A stretch of 64,000 nucleotides of DNA, taken from assembly GCA_964470965.1 (NCBI GenBank), contig CAYYIS010000002.1, positions 124,001 to 188,000 on the forward strand, in the 5' to 3' direction. The position numbers and the translations under genes are program-made. The DNA is from CAYYIS01 sp964470965 (GTDB lineage: Bacteria; JAAXHH01; JABIQT01). The notes below the pieces were generated by a model that was given only the letters and a program-made list of their open reading frames with translations, did not search any database and was not told the DNA's origin. Position 1 is the first letter of the stretch, and each line of letters starts with the position of its first letter. Positions 1 to 8,334 of the stretch are shown here, piece by piece.

Positions 1-1298
1 ATCATCACCAATCCGGCCTCGGCCACTACCCGGGCGATCGCCAAGTAAAACATGAATAAAAACAGCAGGAAAAGACCTATAATAGGAAAAGACATTCCGG
101 CCTGATGCAGCCATAATGAGATATACAGGACACCTGCCATCACACCGATAACCGCGGTCCGGTATGAAAACAGCTCATCCGAGTCCTTCAACTCCGAATC
201 ATGGCCGAGCGCTTTTCGCCAAACATCCTGAAGATGTTTTCGCGCCATCCATAACCCGATTATCACGTACATGATCATCCCACCGATAGACTGAATCGAG
301 ACCAGGCCTCCCGGCACGATTGTACTCGCAGTAGAAACGAAACCGAGCCGCGCAAGGACTCCCTGTTGTATGAGGCCCAACAGAAGAAAGAACCAGACGC
401 TGAACAGAATTTCCATATTGGCAAAAAATGAGATGCAGAGAATAAAAAGGTTCAGCCGGATCGGTATGGCGGGAAAAGACGGATCCAGCGTGATGCTGGT
501 GGAATCAGGTCCCAGTATTGGAAAGGACGGCCAAAGATTCCAGTAGGATAAGACGTTCCAGACCTGAACGAGCAGTGAAATGAGGAGGCCGATTTTGAAT
601 ATACCGGTCTTAAAAAAAGGACGCCGGGCCGGAAAATTAGGATCCTGGCCGCCCATAAGATGCAACGCCACTTCACCGAGCGGGAATCGAAGGCGATCGT
701 GCTCCACCCATTGCTTTCGAAGTATTACGATTATGCAGGCCCCGATCCACATGAGCGCCGCGATCGCAGAGCACCACCAGAAAAGCGGCGTCACCCAGTC
801 CCGCCAGGGCACCGAATCAGTAGCCCGGATCCCTTCAAAGAAGCCGCTGACCGCACCGTTCTCATCGCCCAGAACCAGCCAGGCAGGAAGAAATTCAAAG
901 AATTGTGCCATCCACTGATTTTCTGGACTGGCAAAATAATTCGGTGTGGTGATCACAGCGATCAAATACCGTGTCATCGCTCGATCGGGAACCATTGACG
1001 CGACCCAGCCCATGGCGAAAATCGCGATTAATTCGGATCTACTCAGGACAAGACGGCTTTTGAAGACGGACAGGAGTAGGTTTGGCGCCAGGACCAGGAG
1101 CAGAAACGGCAAAATCAAGCAGGCGGGCAATTGCGCATACGTGGGGTCGTAGCCTAGCTGATCCGATGCGATCTGTCCCCAGAAACTGACAACGACAGAG
1201 AGGCTGAGGCCGACCAACACTGCTCTTATGGTAATCCTGGTTTCCGGCATTCGGGAGGACGAATCCGAAACGGTTGCATCTGGTTTGAACGTTGACAT
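1..1298 (-). CDS. Multi-pass membrane protein, DUF6785-like, partial (runs off the left edge)
   Basis: The reading frame is open from an ATG at 1298 to the window edge, giving 432 residues without a stop. At least seven strongly hydrophobic segments are visible, including 'LPACLILPFLLLVLAPNLLL', 'WVTPLFWWCSAIAALMWIG', 'RLNLFILCISFFANMEILF' and 'MSFPIIGLFLLFLFMFYLAI'. Between the third and fourth segments lies a polar loop with 'TTPNYFASPENQW', which I associate from memory with the large DUF6785/DUF6784 integral membrane proteins of Planctomycetes, Poribacteria and Latescibacteria, distantly transporter-like. The substrate is unknown. The neighbouring gene on the right is divergent, 855 bases away. 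The C-terminal part is outside the window. I am confident it is a real gene and only moderately sure of the family. Confidence 0.75.
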   Translation of the reverse strand, partial: MSTFKPDATVSDSSSRMPETRITIRAVLVGLSLSVVVSFWGQIASDQLGYDPTYAQLPACLILPFLLLVLAPNLLLSVFKSRLVLSRSELIAIFAMGWVASMVPDRAMTRYLIAVITTPNYFASPENQWMAQFFEFLPAWLVLGDENGAVSGFFEGIRATDSVPWRDWVTPLFWWCSAIAALMWIGACIIVILRKQWVEHDRLRFPLGEVALHLMGGQDPNFPARRPFFKTGIFKIGLLISLLVQVWNVLSYWNLWPSFPILGPDSTSITLDPSFPAIPIRLNLFILCISFFANMEILFSVWFFLLLGLIQQGVLARLGFVSTASTIVPGGLVSIQSIGGMIMYVIIGLWMARKHLQDVWRKALGHDSELKDSDELFSYRTAVIGVMAGVLYISLWLHQAGMSFPIIGLFLLFLFMFYLAIARVVAEAGLVM

Positions 1299-2036
1299 CG
1301 TAGGTATACCATGGCCACGAAATGAACCTTGATTTTCGCATGCAGACACGTACAAGGAAACCTCAAAATATGGCGGGTCAGATGGCCTGTCAAGCGTGGA
1401 TCAGAAGTGCCCGAGTTTTCCCAACAGTCGATAACAAGTTGATGGGTAACAAGCGGCGTATTTTTAACATCCGAATCATCACGGTTAGCTGGTATTCTAT
1501 CACGGCCGTTTTACCGGTATGACCAGTGATCGGCACCCTGTGTGCCAGGATTAGTATAGAAAAATTGTTGGACGTCCCTGACCTATTCACTCCGGACTGT
1601 GAAACGTCGTCCAACTCCAACCTTTCTATGATCTGACAGTGAAGATAACTCGCTGACTTTCGGTCCCACAGGAGATGATTTACTGAAGGTATTTTCCTGT
1701 GTTAACGATTTCCGTAAATGTACTGGTATTGTCGGTGAGAACCAGGCAGCGTCTAAGAATGGTAATCTGAATTCCTCCGGCCGTGGGAATACAGCCATAA
1801 CCAAAGTGAATTCGATCCGTGAATAAGTCTTATGAAATAGCCCCAAATACCGGGGCGGCTGTCAAGATATCGGCCGACATGTTTTAATATCTAGTACGGT
1901 CATCTCTACAGGCCTCTTTCAACGCCCTTTCTTCGGATCATCCGGTGTGTCCGGAACAAGCACCGCTCATGCCGTTTTGGCATTGCAAACTATTCACCAA
2001 TTATTTACATACTCCTTAAACAGGTTTTGAAATAGA
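1299..2036. other. Intergenic stretch between divergent genes
   Basis: About 740 bases separate the membrane protein from the regulator promoter. I see no convincing coding region: the ORFs present are short, without a Shine-Dalgarno and of low-complexity composition. A weak hairpin with five-base arms, GCCCC at 1840 and GGGGC at 1852, is the only structure noted. A promoter for the leftward gene is expected here but I could not pick one out. Confidence 0.5.
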
Positions 2037-2080
2037 CCATTTTGTTACTATGGGCTTCCCATAAGCAATTGACAAAATGG
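2037..2080. repeat. Nested inverted repeat overlapping the regulator promoter
   Basis: Outer arms CCATTTTGT (2037-2045) and ACAAAATGG (2072-2080) are perfect inverted repeats of nine bases. Between them lies a perfect inner hairpin ATGGG-CTT-CCCAT (2050-2062). The right outer arm overlaps the -35 box at 2069-2074. This is what an operator or a looped regulatory site would look like; binding by any protein is inference. Confidence 0.6.
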
Positions 2081-2097
2081 CAGGTTTTACATATCTT
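2069..2097 (+). promoter_or_regulatory. Sigma-70-type promoter of the response-regulator pair
   Basis: TTGACA at 2069-2074, a 17-base spacer and TATCTT at 2092-2097 form a near-consensus promoter. The predicted transcript start near 2104 lies upstream of the ATG codons at 2111 and 2153, so the upstream TTG at 2042 cannot be the start. The spacer closely resembles that of the sigma-factor promoter at 31320-31348. Confidence 0.7.
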
Positions 2098-2152
2098 GTT
2101 AACGATAAACATGAGCCCTTCGATCAACGGATCATTTGGATTACCGAAGACG

Positions 2153-3814
2153 ATGACAACCCAGCAGCCCCCCACTATCCTGATTGTAGACACCTCTTCC
2201 CGCAGCCGTGAAGATAAGCAGTATGGCCTGGCGCAGCGGGGTTATAAGGTCATTGCAATTGAAAACGGCGATCGGGCGCTCAACGTACTGGCGACCGAAC
2301 CGGTTCACGTGCTCATCAGTGACCTTGATGCGGCCGGGGTCGACGGTATGCATCTGATGCAGATTGCCCTGCGCCGTAACCCGGTTACCGGAGTGATTCT
2401 GATGACGCCGCCGGGACGTGAAGAACTGGCCGTAACCGCTATGCGCGAAGGGGCGTATGATGTTTTGGAACAACCGATTCTGGTAGAGAAGCTAGAGGCG
2501 GAAATAGAGAAAATCCTGGAACGGCAGCGCATCGTTCAGGAAAACTTGGATCTGCAACGGCAACTCAGCGTCCGCTACGGTCTCGACAGCATCATCGGCA
2601 AATCCGCCTCCATGCAGAAAACCCGTGAACACATCCTCCAGATCGCGGATACCCAGGCAACCGTACTGATCTACGGCGAGAGCGGTACCGGTAAAGAGTT
2701 GGTGGCCAAAGCCCTGTATCAGAACAGTAGTCGGAAAGACAGACCACTGGTCATTCTCTCCTGTAATGCACTGTCCGAAGGGGTAATCGACAGTGAGTTG
2801 TTTGGTCATGAAAAAGGTGCCTTCTCCAGTGCGGTCCAGGCAAGACAGGGGCGTTTTGAGTTAGCCGACCAGGGAACACTGTTCCTCGACGAGGTCGGCG
2901 AACTGACACCACCCATACAACTGAAGTTACTGCGTGTTCTGCAGGACGGTGAATTCATGCGCGTGGGCGGGAATCAGCGTCTGACCACGGACGTACGTCT
3001 CATCGCTGCCACCAATCGAAACCTGGAACAGGCGGTAGCAGACGGCCAGTTTCGTGAGGACCTTTATTACCGGCTAAAAGTAATCACGCTGAACGTACCG
3101 CCGCTAAGGGAACGCAAGGAGGATTTACCGCTGTTGATCGAACATTTTATTCGCAGGTTCAGCGAAAGGGAAGACAAATCCGTCGATCTCATTGCCCCGA
3201 TCGCACTCGAGATACTTTCCTCCTACCACTGGCCCGGCAATATCCGGGAACTGGAGAACTGTGTGGAAGGAATGATTGTGATGTCGTCCAACCATGTTCT
3301 GGAGCTGGATGACGTCCCGGAATATATCCGTCATGCACACCGAGGCAGCGTCCCAGGCGCGGACATCCCTGCACAGTCTGCTTTGAGGGCGTCTTCACAG
3401 CACCTTTCATCCGACCTGATCCGAGCGATGATTCAGTCGTTAGCGATGCGGCATGGTGTCACGGTTCGCCGTGTCTCTGACGCTCTCCTGGATCGTTTAA
3501 TCGCCATCGACTGGTCGGGGAACCATTATTCGCTCAGGAAATGCATTGAAATGATGATTCTGATGACCGAGACCGGTGTGCTGGAACCCGTGGATATCCC
3601 GCCCGAATTCAATCGACTGGAAGAGCCTGAAGCGTCCGAAAATGGACACCGGCCCGTCGACATTCACGTGGGCATGACTATGGAGGAAGCGGAGCGCGCG
3701 CTGATTCAGGCCACACTGGCATCATGTGACAACAATAAAACGCAAGCGGCCCGTAAGTTAGACATCGGTCTGCGCACCCTGTTCAGAAAGATCAAAGAGT
3801 ATGGTATACAGTGA
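2153..3814 (+). CDS. Sigma-54-type response regulator with duplicated AAA+ lid and altered GAFTGA loop
   Basis: NtrC-family architecture of 553 residues: receiver (1-120), AAA+ domain (about 145-392), an extra segment, and a C-terminal Fis-type helix-turn-helix (about 525-550). Walker A is GESGTGK (175-181) and Walker B is LFLDE (243-247). The receiver keeps the acceptor Asp57, but the acidic pair is reduced to Asp13-Thr14 and the invariant Lys is Gln107 (LEQP). The sigma-54-contacting loop reads GAFSSA (222-227) instead of GAFTGA. Residues 443-487 repeat the AAA+ lid of 348-392. I chose the ATG at 2153 because it begins the receiver homology and lies after the promoter; 2111 is possible. The end overlaps the next regulator by 14 bases, suggesting translational coupling. 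No kinase is adjacent. Confidence 0.88.
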   Translation: MTTQQPPTILIVDTSSRSREDKQYGLAQRGYKVIAIENGDRALNVLATEPVHVLISDLDAAGVDGMHLMQIALRRNPVTGVILMTPPGREELAVTAMREGAYDVLEQPILVEKLEAEIEKILERQRIVQENLDLQRQLSVRYGLDSIIGKSASMQKTREHILQIADTQATVLIYGESGTGKELVAKALYQNSSRKDRPLVILSCNALSEGVIDSELFGHEKGAFSSAVQARQGRFELADQGTLFLDEVGELTPPIQLKLLRVLQDGEFMRVGGNQRLTTDVRLIAATNRNLEQAVADGQFREDLYYRLKVITLNVPPLRERKEDLPLLIEHFIRRFSEREDKSVDLIAPIALEILSSYHWPGNIRELENCVEGMIVMSSNHVLELDDVPEYIRHAHRGSVPGADIPAQSALRASSQHLSSDLIRAMIQSLAMRHGVTVRRVSDALLDRLIAIDWSGNHYSLRKCIEMMILMTETGVLEPVDIPPEFNRLEEPEASENGHRPVDIHVGMTMEEAERALIQATLASCDNNKTQAARKLDIGLRTLFRKIKEYGIQ

Positions 3815-5339
3815 GTGGAATATAGTAGTAATCGACGGTGAAGAAGAAAGTCGAAGGCTCGTTTCCGGAACGCTGCGGGAGGAAGGGTACGCGGTGCATG
3901 AGGCCGCGGACGGAGAAGGCGCATTGCGCGTGGTTCGTGAAACGCCGCCGCACCTGATCCTTCTGGATCTCGCGTTGTCCGATACGGATCCCCGGCGTCT
4001 CTTGAGGATGCTGAAAAAGAGAGCACCGGATGCAGATGTGATGCTGACCACGCGCCAGCGCCGGATGCCTTCACAGGCGGAAGATACTGAAGTAGACGAT
4101 TATATCGAAAAACCGGTGGACCAGTCCGACCTTATTTCCAAGGTCCGCTCACTGGAAATCCGCCGCCATTTTCTAAAGGATGTACCGTTTATCGGCAAAA
4201 ACGAAAAGGTGATCCAGATGATGGAAACGGTCCTTCAGATCGCGCCCACCGATATTCGTGTAATGATAACCGGGGAAAGCGGAACGGGAAAAGATCTCAT
4301 CGCCCAGGCCATACACGAACATAGCCGGCGAAAAAATGGGCCGTTCGTTCCGATCAATTGCGGTGCACTCGCGGAAGGGGTCCTGGAAAGTGAACTGTTC
4401 GGTCACGAAAAGGGTGCTTTCACCAATGCAGTTTCTCAGCGTAAGGGCGTGTTCGAGCAAGCGGACAGTGGTACTATTTTCCTGGATGAAGTAGGGGAAA
4501 TGCCGCTCGCGACGCAGGTCAAGCTGCTCAGAGTACTGGAACAACAGCAATTCCTCCGGGTCGGTGGTTCCACTCCGATCAGGTCCGACGCCCGGGTAAT
4601 TTCGGCTACTAACAAAGATTTGGAAGGGGCCATTGGGGAAGGGGCCTTTCGCCGTGACCTGTATTACCGCCTCAATGCCGTGCCGATGCATCTTCCTGCA
4701 CTGCGGGATCGACCGGATGATATTCCCAGGCTTATTCACCACTTCATAACTGAAACTCGAACAAAACACAACATCGAGTTTCCCGGCTTCAGTGACGAGG
4801 CCATGTCCAGGCTCGTGGCGTTTGAGTGGCCCGGTAATATCCGACAGTTGCAACATCTCATAGACCGGCTTGCCGTAACTATGAAAGGGCACATCATCCA
4901 GGTGGAAGACCTGCCGGATACCGTCTACAGCCCGCTACACCTGGATCGTGGTCTTCCGGTGGCGGTCAACATGAGCCGTGAGGAACTGGAGCGAGAAATG
5001 TTGTACAAGATCCTCTGGGAACTCCGAGTGATGATGGGTGAACTACCGGCCAAAGTAATCGAAGCTCTTGGCGGCAGCAAGTCCGTGCCGTTCCATCTGC
5101 CGGAAAAGATCGACGTGCCCCCTGTCACCCCACCGCAGAAACGGCCCCGGACACGCATCGAACCAGTCGCCACCCAGTCCCTGGGAACGTGGGATGATAT
5201 CCAGAAGGAAGCCATTCTGCGCGCCCTGGAACTCTACAAGGGGAATCGGGAAAAAGCCGCCCAGCACCTGGGCATCGGCGTCCGAACGATCTACCGGAAA
5301 ATCGAAAAATTTGGACTCGATCGCGAAATTAACGAATAG
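3801..5339 (+). CDS. Sigma-54-type response regulator (receiver-AAA+-Fis HTH)
   Basis: 512 residues. Receiver 1-118 has Asp12, acceptor Asp56 and Lys104 (YIEKP), although Asp12 is followed by Gly-Glu rather than the usual second Asp. The AAA+ domain has Walker A GESGTGK (158-164), Walker B IFLDE, and a loop GAFTNA (205-210) in place of GAFTGA. A single lid is followed by a linker of about 100 residues, proline- and basic-rich toward its end, and a Fis-type helix-turn-helix with 'NREKAAQHLGIGVRTIYRK'. The start ATG lies inside the end of the preceding regulator, so the two are co-transcribed and probably coupled. Targets and signal are unknown. Confidence 0.88.
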   Translation: MVYSEWNIVVIDGEEESRRLVSGTLREEGYAVHEAADGEGALRVVRETPPHLILLDLALSDTDPRRLLRMLKKRAPDADVMLTTRQRRMPSQAEDTEVDDYIEKPVDQSDLISKVRSLEIRRHFLKDVPFIGKNEKVIQMMETVLQIAPTDIRVMITGESGTGKDLIAQAIHEHSRRKNGPFVPINCGALAEGVLESELFGHEKGAFTNAVSQRKGVFEQADSGTIFLDEVGEMPLATQVKLLRVLEQQQFLRVGGSTPIRSDARVISATNKDLEGAIGEGAFRRDLYYRLNAVPMHLPALRDRPDDIPRLIHHFITETRTKHNIEFPGFSDEAMSRLVAFEWPGNIRQLQHLIDRLAVTMKGHIIQVEDLPDTVYSPLHLDRGLPVAVNMSREELEREMLYKILWELRVMMGELPAKVIEALGGSKSVPFHLPEKIDVPPVTPPQKRPRTRIEPVATQSLGTWDDIQKEAILRALELYKGNREKAAQHLGIGVRTIYRKIEKFGLDREINE

Positions 5340-5362
5340 GATGAAGTGAACAATCAAACATA

Positions 5363-5389
5363 TTGAAATGATCCGTCACCAGGTATAAT
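5363..5389 (+). promoter_or_regulatory. Possible promoter upstream of trxA
   Basis: TTGAAA (5363-5368) and a perfect TATAAT (5384-5389) are separated by 15 bases, shorter than ideal. A TTGACA at 5396-5401 follows but lacks a good -10. Either could drive the small ORF and trxA. Confidence 0.4.
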
Positions 5390-5477
5390 AAAAACTTGAC
5401 ATACAGTCCGATTTATTAATATTCGATTATGCGAATTTCCTAATAGGCATTGCGGTTAGCATAGAAGGAAACGATGC

Positions 5478-5636
5478 ATGCCCGACCTTCATTTTCACGA
5501 TTACGCCCGACTTTTGAAGGGGTTGGCGCATCCGATCTGGCATTGGATCCCGGAACGGCGGAACCGTGTCCACATGCCGTGGGGGAAAACAGGATCTGTC
5601 ATTCAATCTGAGATCAGCGCGCTGATTAGCTGTTAG
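5478..5636 (+). CDS. Candidate small protein, 52 residues
   Basis: An ATG at 5478 preceded by GAAGGA eight bases upstream opens a 52-codon frame beginning 'MPDLHFHDYARLLKGLAHPI' and ending at a TAG at 5634. It lies in the 390-base gap before trxA, downstream of a possible promoter. Composition (aromatic and basic residues, no low complexity) is compatible with a protein, but an overlapping frame from ATG 5474 is also open for 45 codons, so this may be chance. Function unknown. Confidence 0.3.
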   Translation: MPDLHFHDYARLLKGLAHPIWHWIPERRNRVHMPWGKTGSVIQSEISALISC

Positions 5637-5728
5637 GTGTGTTTGAAACACAAACATACAGGTACAATTTCAATAGTATAATTCATAAATTTCTGGTTGC
5701 CAACGTAACCTGAAGAAAGGAGTTTCAG

Positions 5729-6055
5729 ATGGGACAGACTCAGCCGGTGACAGATGGTGAATTTGAAACTGAAGTCCTCAACAGCAGCACTCCGGTACTG
5801 GTCGATTTCTGGGCGGAGTGGTGCGGTCCCTGTAAAGCGATTGCCCCGACACTTGAGGAACTCGCCGGCGATTACGGCGAACGCCTGAAAGTCGTCAAGG
5901 TGGATATCGATGAAAACCAGCAGAAAGCCCAGCAATACAATATACGCAGTATCCCCCAGCTCCTGCTGTTCAAAGACGGCAATGAGGTGGACCGTATCAT
6001 CGGTGCAGTACCCAAAAGCCAGTTGACCGAAAAAATCGAACCACACCTTTCCTAA
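5729..6055 (+). CDS. trxA: Thioredoxin
   Basis: 108 residues, the usual thioredoxin length, with the catalytic WCGPC motif after 'VLVDFWAE' and the cis-proline region 'RSIPQLLLF'. It is a cytosolic dithiol-disulfide oxidoreductase that reduces ribonucleotide reductase and other substrates using thioredoxin reductase. AAAGGAG lies seven bases before the ATG. A strong terminator follows at 6079, so it is probably transcribed separately from ftsY. Confidence 0.97.
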   Translation: MGQTQPVTDGEFETEVLNSSTPVLVDFWAEWCGPCKAIAPTLEELAGDYGERLKVVKVDIDENQQKAQQYNIRSIPQLLLFKDGNEVDRIIGAVPKSQLTEKIEPHLS

Positions 6056-6078
6056 AGGTCACAAACATTTAACCAATC

Positions 6079-6115
6079 AAAGCCGGGGATTTTTGAGTCC
6101 CCGGCTTTGTGTTTT
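6079..6115 (+). terminator. Rho-independent terminator after trxA
   Basis: Perfect 11-base stem AAAGCCGGGGA (6079-6089) and TCCCCGGCTTT (6098-6108), eight-base loop, followed by GTGTTTT. Confidence 0.88.
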
Positions 6116-6143
6116 CATGATTTACTGACAAGGGTAAGACGGT

Positions 6144-7067
6144 ATGCTTGGAGTGTTCAAACGTTTACGCAAAGGACTCGCTAAAACACGTGACAATTTC
6201 ATCAGGCGGATCGATCAGGCCATCAAGCGGTATGATCGCATCGATGAGGATCTACTGGAAGAATTAGAAGAGATTTTGCTTCAGACGGATGTGGGTGTAG
6301 AAACTACAATGAAAATTATTGATAGGCTTCGAGACCGTACCATTGAAGAACGCACCAAGAAGCCTGACGAGATCCAGGAGCTGCTCCGCCAGGAGATGAC
6401 CGCCATACTCGATAGTCAGCAACCAACTGTCAACTCCTTATTTAAACATGACAGTCCCCATGTCATCATGGTTGTCGGCGTCAACGGTACCGGTAAGACA
6501 ACGACGATCGGCAAGCTGGCGGCTAAATACAAGGCGGAGGGCAAATCCGTACTGCTCGCTGCGGGCGATACGTTTCGGGCGGCGGCCATAGAGCAGCTGG
6601 ACGTCTGGGCGCAGCGTTCAGGCGCTGATATCGTGCGTCATCAGCAGGATGCAGATCCCGCGGCAGTGGCATTCGATGCCCTTCAGGCAGCCACGGCACG
6701 CAACGTGGATGTCCTGATTATAGATACCGCCGGCCGATTGCATACGAAAACCAATCTGATGGAAGAACTGAAAAAAATTAAACGCACCCTAGGTAAACAG
6801 GCGGAAGGTGTACCCCATGAAATATTGATCGTTCTTGACGGGACGATCGGCCAGAATGCCCAGTCTCAGGCTAAGAATTTCCATGAAGCCATGGGCGGCC
6901 TCACCGGCATTGTCCTGACCAAACTCGATGGAACGGCCAAGGGTGGTATCGTACTCGCCATCAGCGACACATTGTCCATCCCCGTCAAAATGATCGGCGT
7001 CGGTGAAGGCATCGACGACCTGCAGCCCTTCGACGCCCGGACTTTCGTGGATGCATTGTTTGAGTAA
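6144..7067 (+). CDS. ftsY: Signal recognition particle receptor FtsY
   Basis: 307 residues comprising an N domain (helical bundle, about 1-100) and a G domain; the acidic A domain of E. coli FtsY is absent, as in many bacteria. GTPase motifs visible are GVNGTGKTTT (G1), DTAGR (G3), TKLDGTAKGG (G4), and the C-terminal 'GVGEGIDDLQPFD' closing motif. It docks SRP-ribosome complexes at the SecYEG translocon. An AAGGG lies shortly upstream of the ATG. The next gene begins 24 bases downstream. Confidence 0.96.
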   Translation: MLGVFKRLRKGLAKTRDNFIRRIDQAIKRYDRIDEDLLEELEEILLQTDVGVETTMKIIDRLRDRTIEERTKKPDEIQELLRQEMTAILDSQQPTVNSLFKHDSPHVIMVVGVNGTGKTTTIGKLAAKYKAEGKSVLLAAGDTFRAAAIEQLDVWAQRSGADIVRHQQDADPAAVAFDALQAATARNVDVLIIDTAGRLHTKTNLMEELKKIKRTLGKQAEGVPHEILIVLDGTIGQNAQSQAKNFHEAMGGLTGIVLTKLDGTAKGGIVLAISDTLSIPVKMIGVGEGIDDLQPFDARTFVDALFE

Positions 7068-7091
7068 ATCGCTTAGAAAAGGAACAAACCT

Positions 7092-8330
7092 ATGCCCCAT
7101 CTCGCAATCAACGGTGGTCCGGTTACCAGAACGCAGCCGTACCCTTCCTGGCCTGTGTACACGGAGGACGATGCCCGGGCGGTGAGTGAAGTGGTTATGG
7201 AAGGGAAGTGGGGAAATTCGGGAGGGGGGCGGGTCGCCAAGTTCCAGGAGAATTTCGCAGCCTATCAGGACGCCGATCACGGTATATGCGTCACCAATGG
7301 GACGACTGCTCTGATCCTCGCATTGCAGGTAGTTGGTATCGAGCCGGGTGATGAAGTGATCGTGCCTGCCTATACCTTTATTGCAACAGCCAATGCCGTG
7401 CTTATGGTCAACGCGGTTCCGGTGTTCGTAGATATGGAGCCGGAGACATTTAACATAGATCCGGATCAGGTGGAAGCCGCCGTTACGCCGAAAACCCGGG
7501 CCATCATACCGGTGCATTTCGCCGGTCTACCAGCGGACCTAGACCGACTGTCCGCCATCGCAAGAAAACATAGGCTCGCAATCGTGGAAGATGCCGCACA
7601 GGCGCACGGAGCACGTTGGGATGAGAAGGGAGTCGGAGCACAGGGAGCCATCGGCACGTTCAGTTTTCAAGGATCGAAAAACCTGAACGCCGGAGAAGGC
7701 GGCATCATGCTGACCAACGACGACAATCTGGCCGGCATCGCCCGTTCCCTCACCAACTGCGGTCGTGCCGAGGACGGCCTGGGATACAATCATTACCATC
7801 TGGCCGGAAATAATCGCATGTCCGAGCTTCAGGGTGCGTTGCTGCTTTCCCAGATGGAACGCCTTGAAGAACAAACGCGGCTCCGCAGTGAGAATGCGGA
7901 ATACCTTTCAGAGCAACTCGGCATGATAGACGGCATCAACCCTTCCAAGAGCCCCGCAAAAGCAACGCGCCATGCCCGGCATCTCTACATCTTCCGGTAC
8001 AACTCGGATGCCTTCGGCGGCACACCCAAGCAACGGTTCATCGCAGCACTCCGGGCGGAAGGCATCCCAACCAGTCCCGGCTACGGCACTCCGCTTTACC
8101 AACAACCGATATTCGTCGAGAAAAACTTCGGTGCCTACGCTCACACGGCGTCAATGGCGCAGGAGTACGGCTCAATGCACCTGCCTGAAACGGAACGGGC
8201 ATGCAGCGCCGAAGCTGTATGGTTCAGTCAAAATGTATTGCTGGGATCGAAAGAGGATATGGACGATATCATCCGGGCTATATCGAAAATCCGAGAACGG
8301 AAGAATGAGCTGGAGGGAGCATCCCGATAA
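7092..8330 (+). CDS. DegT/DnrJ/EryC1-family PLP aminotransferase
   Basis: 412 residues, typical for sugar aminotransferases of this family. It begins 'MPHLAINGGPV', has the cofactor-binding 'TNGTTALILAL', the Asp of 'IVEDAAQAHGA' that pairs with the pyridine nitrogen, and the Schiff-base lysine in 'FSFQGSKNLNAGEGG'. Family members usually transaminate nucleotide-linked keto-sugars for surface polysaccharide or secondary metabolites; a 3-amino-5-hydroxybenzoate synthase-like role is also possible. AAAAGGA precedes the ATG. It follows ftsY by 24 bases and faces the convergent Wzi-like gene, which suits a surface-glycan role, though that is inference. Confidence 0.88.
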   Translation: MPHLAINGGPVTRTQPYPSWPVYTEDDARAVSEVVMEGKWGNSGGGRVAKFQENFAAYQDADHGICVTNGTTALILALQVVGIEPGDEVIVPAYTFIATANAVLMVNAVPVFVDMEPETFNIDPDQVEAAVTPKTRAIIPVHFAGLPADLDRLSAIARKHRLAIVEDAAQAHGARWDEKGVGAQGAIGTFSFQGSKNLNAGEGGIMLTNDDNLAGIARSLTNCGRAEDGLGYNHYHLAGNNRMSELQGALLLSQMERLEEQTRLRSENAEYLSEQLGMIDGINPSKSPAKATRHARHLYIFRYNSDAFGGTPKQRFIAALRAEGIPTSPGYGTPLYQQPIFVEKNFGAYAHTASMAQEYGSMHLPETERACSAEAVWFSQNVLLGSKEDMDDIIRAISKIRERKNELEGASR

Positions 8331-8334
8331 TTTT

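Noticed and set aside
1583..1846. 87-codon minus-strand ORF upstream of the membrane protein
   Set aside because: No ribosome-binding site and no domain-like composition; treated as chance.
2042..2110. Upstream TTG start for the first response regulator
   Set aside because: It lies inside the predicted promoter and adds residues without homology to receivers.
5340..5728. SRP RNA or 6S RNA near ftsY/trxA
   Set aside because: The conserved SRP RNA apical-loop sequence is not present, and no 6S-like extended bubble was evident.
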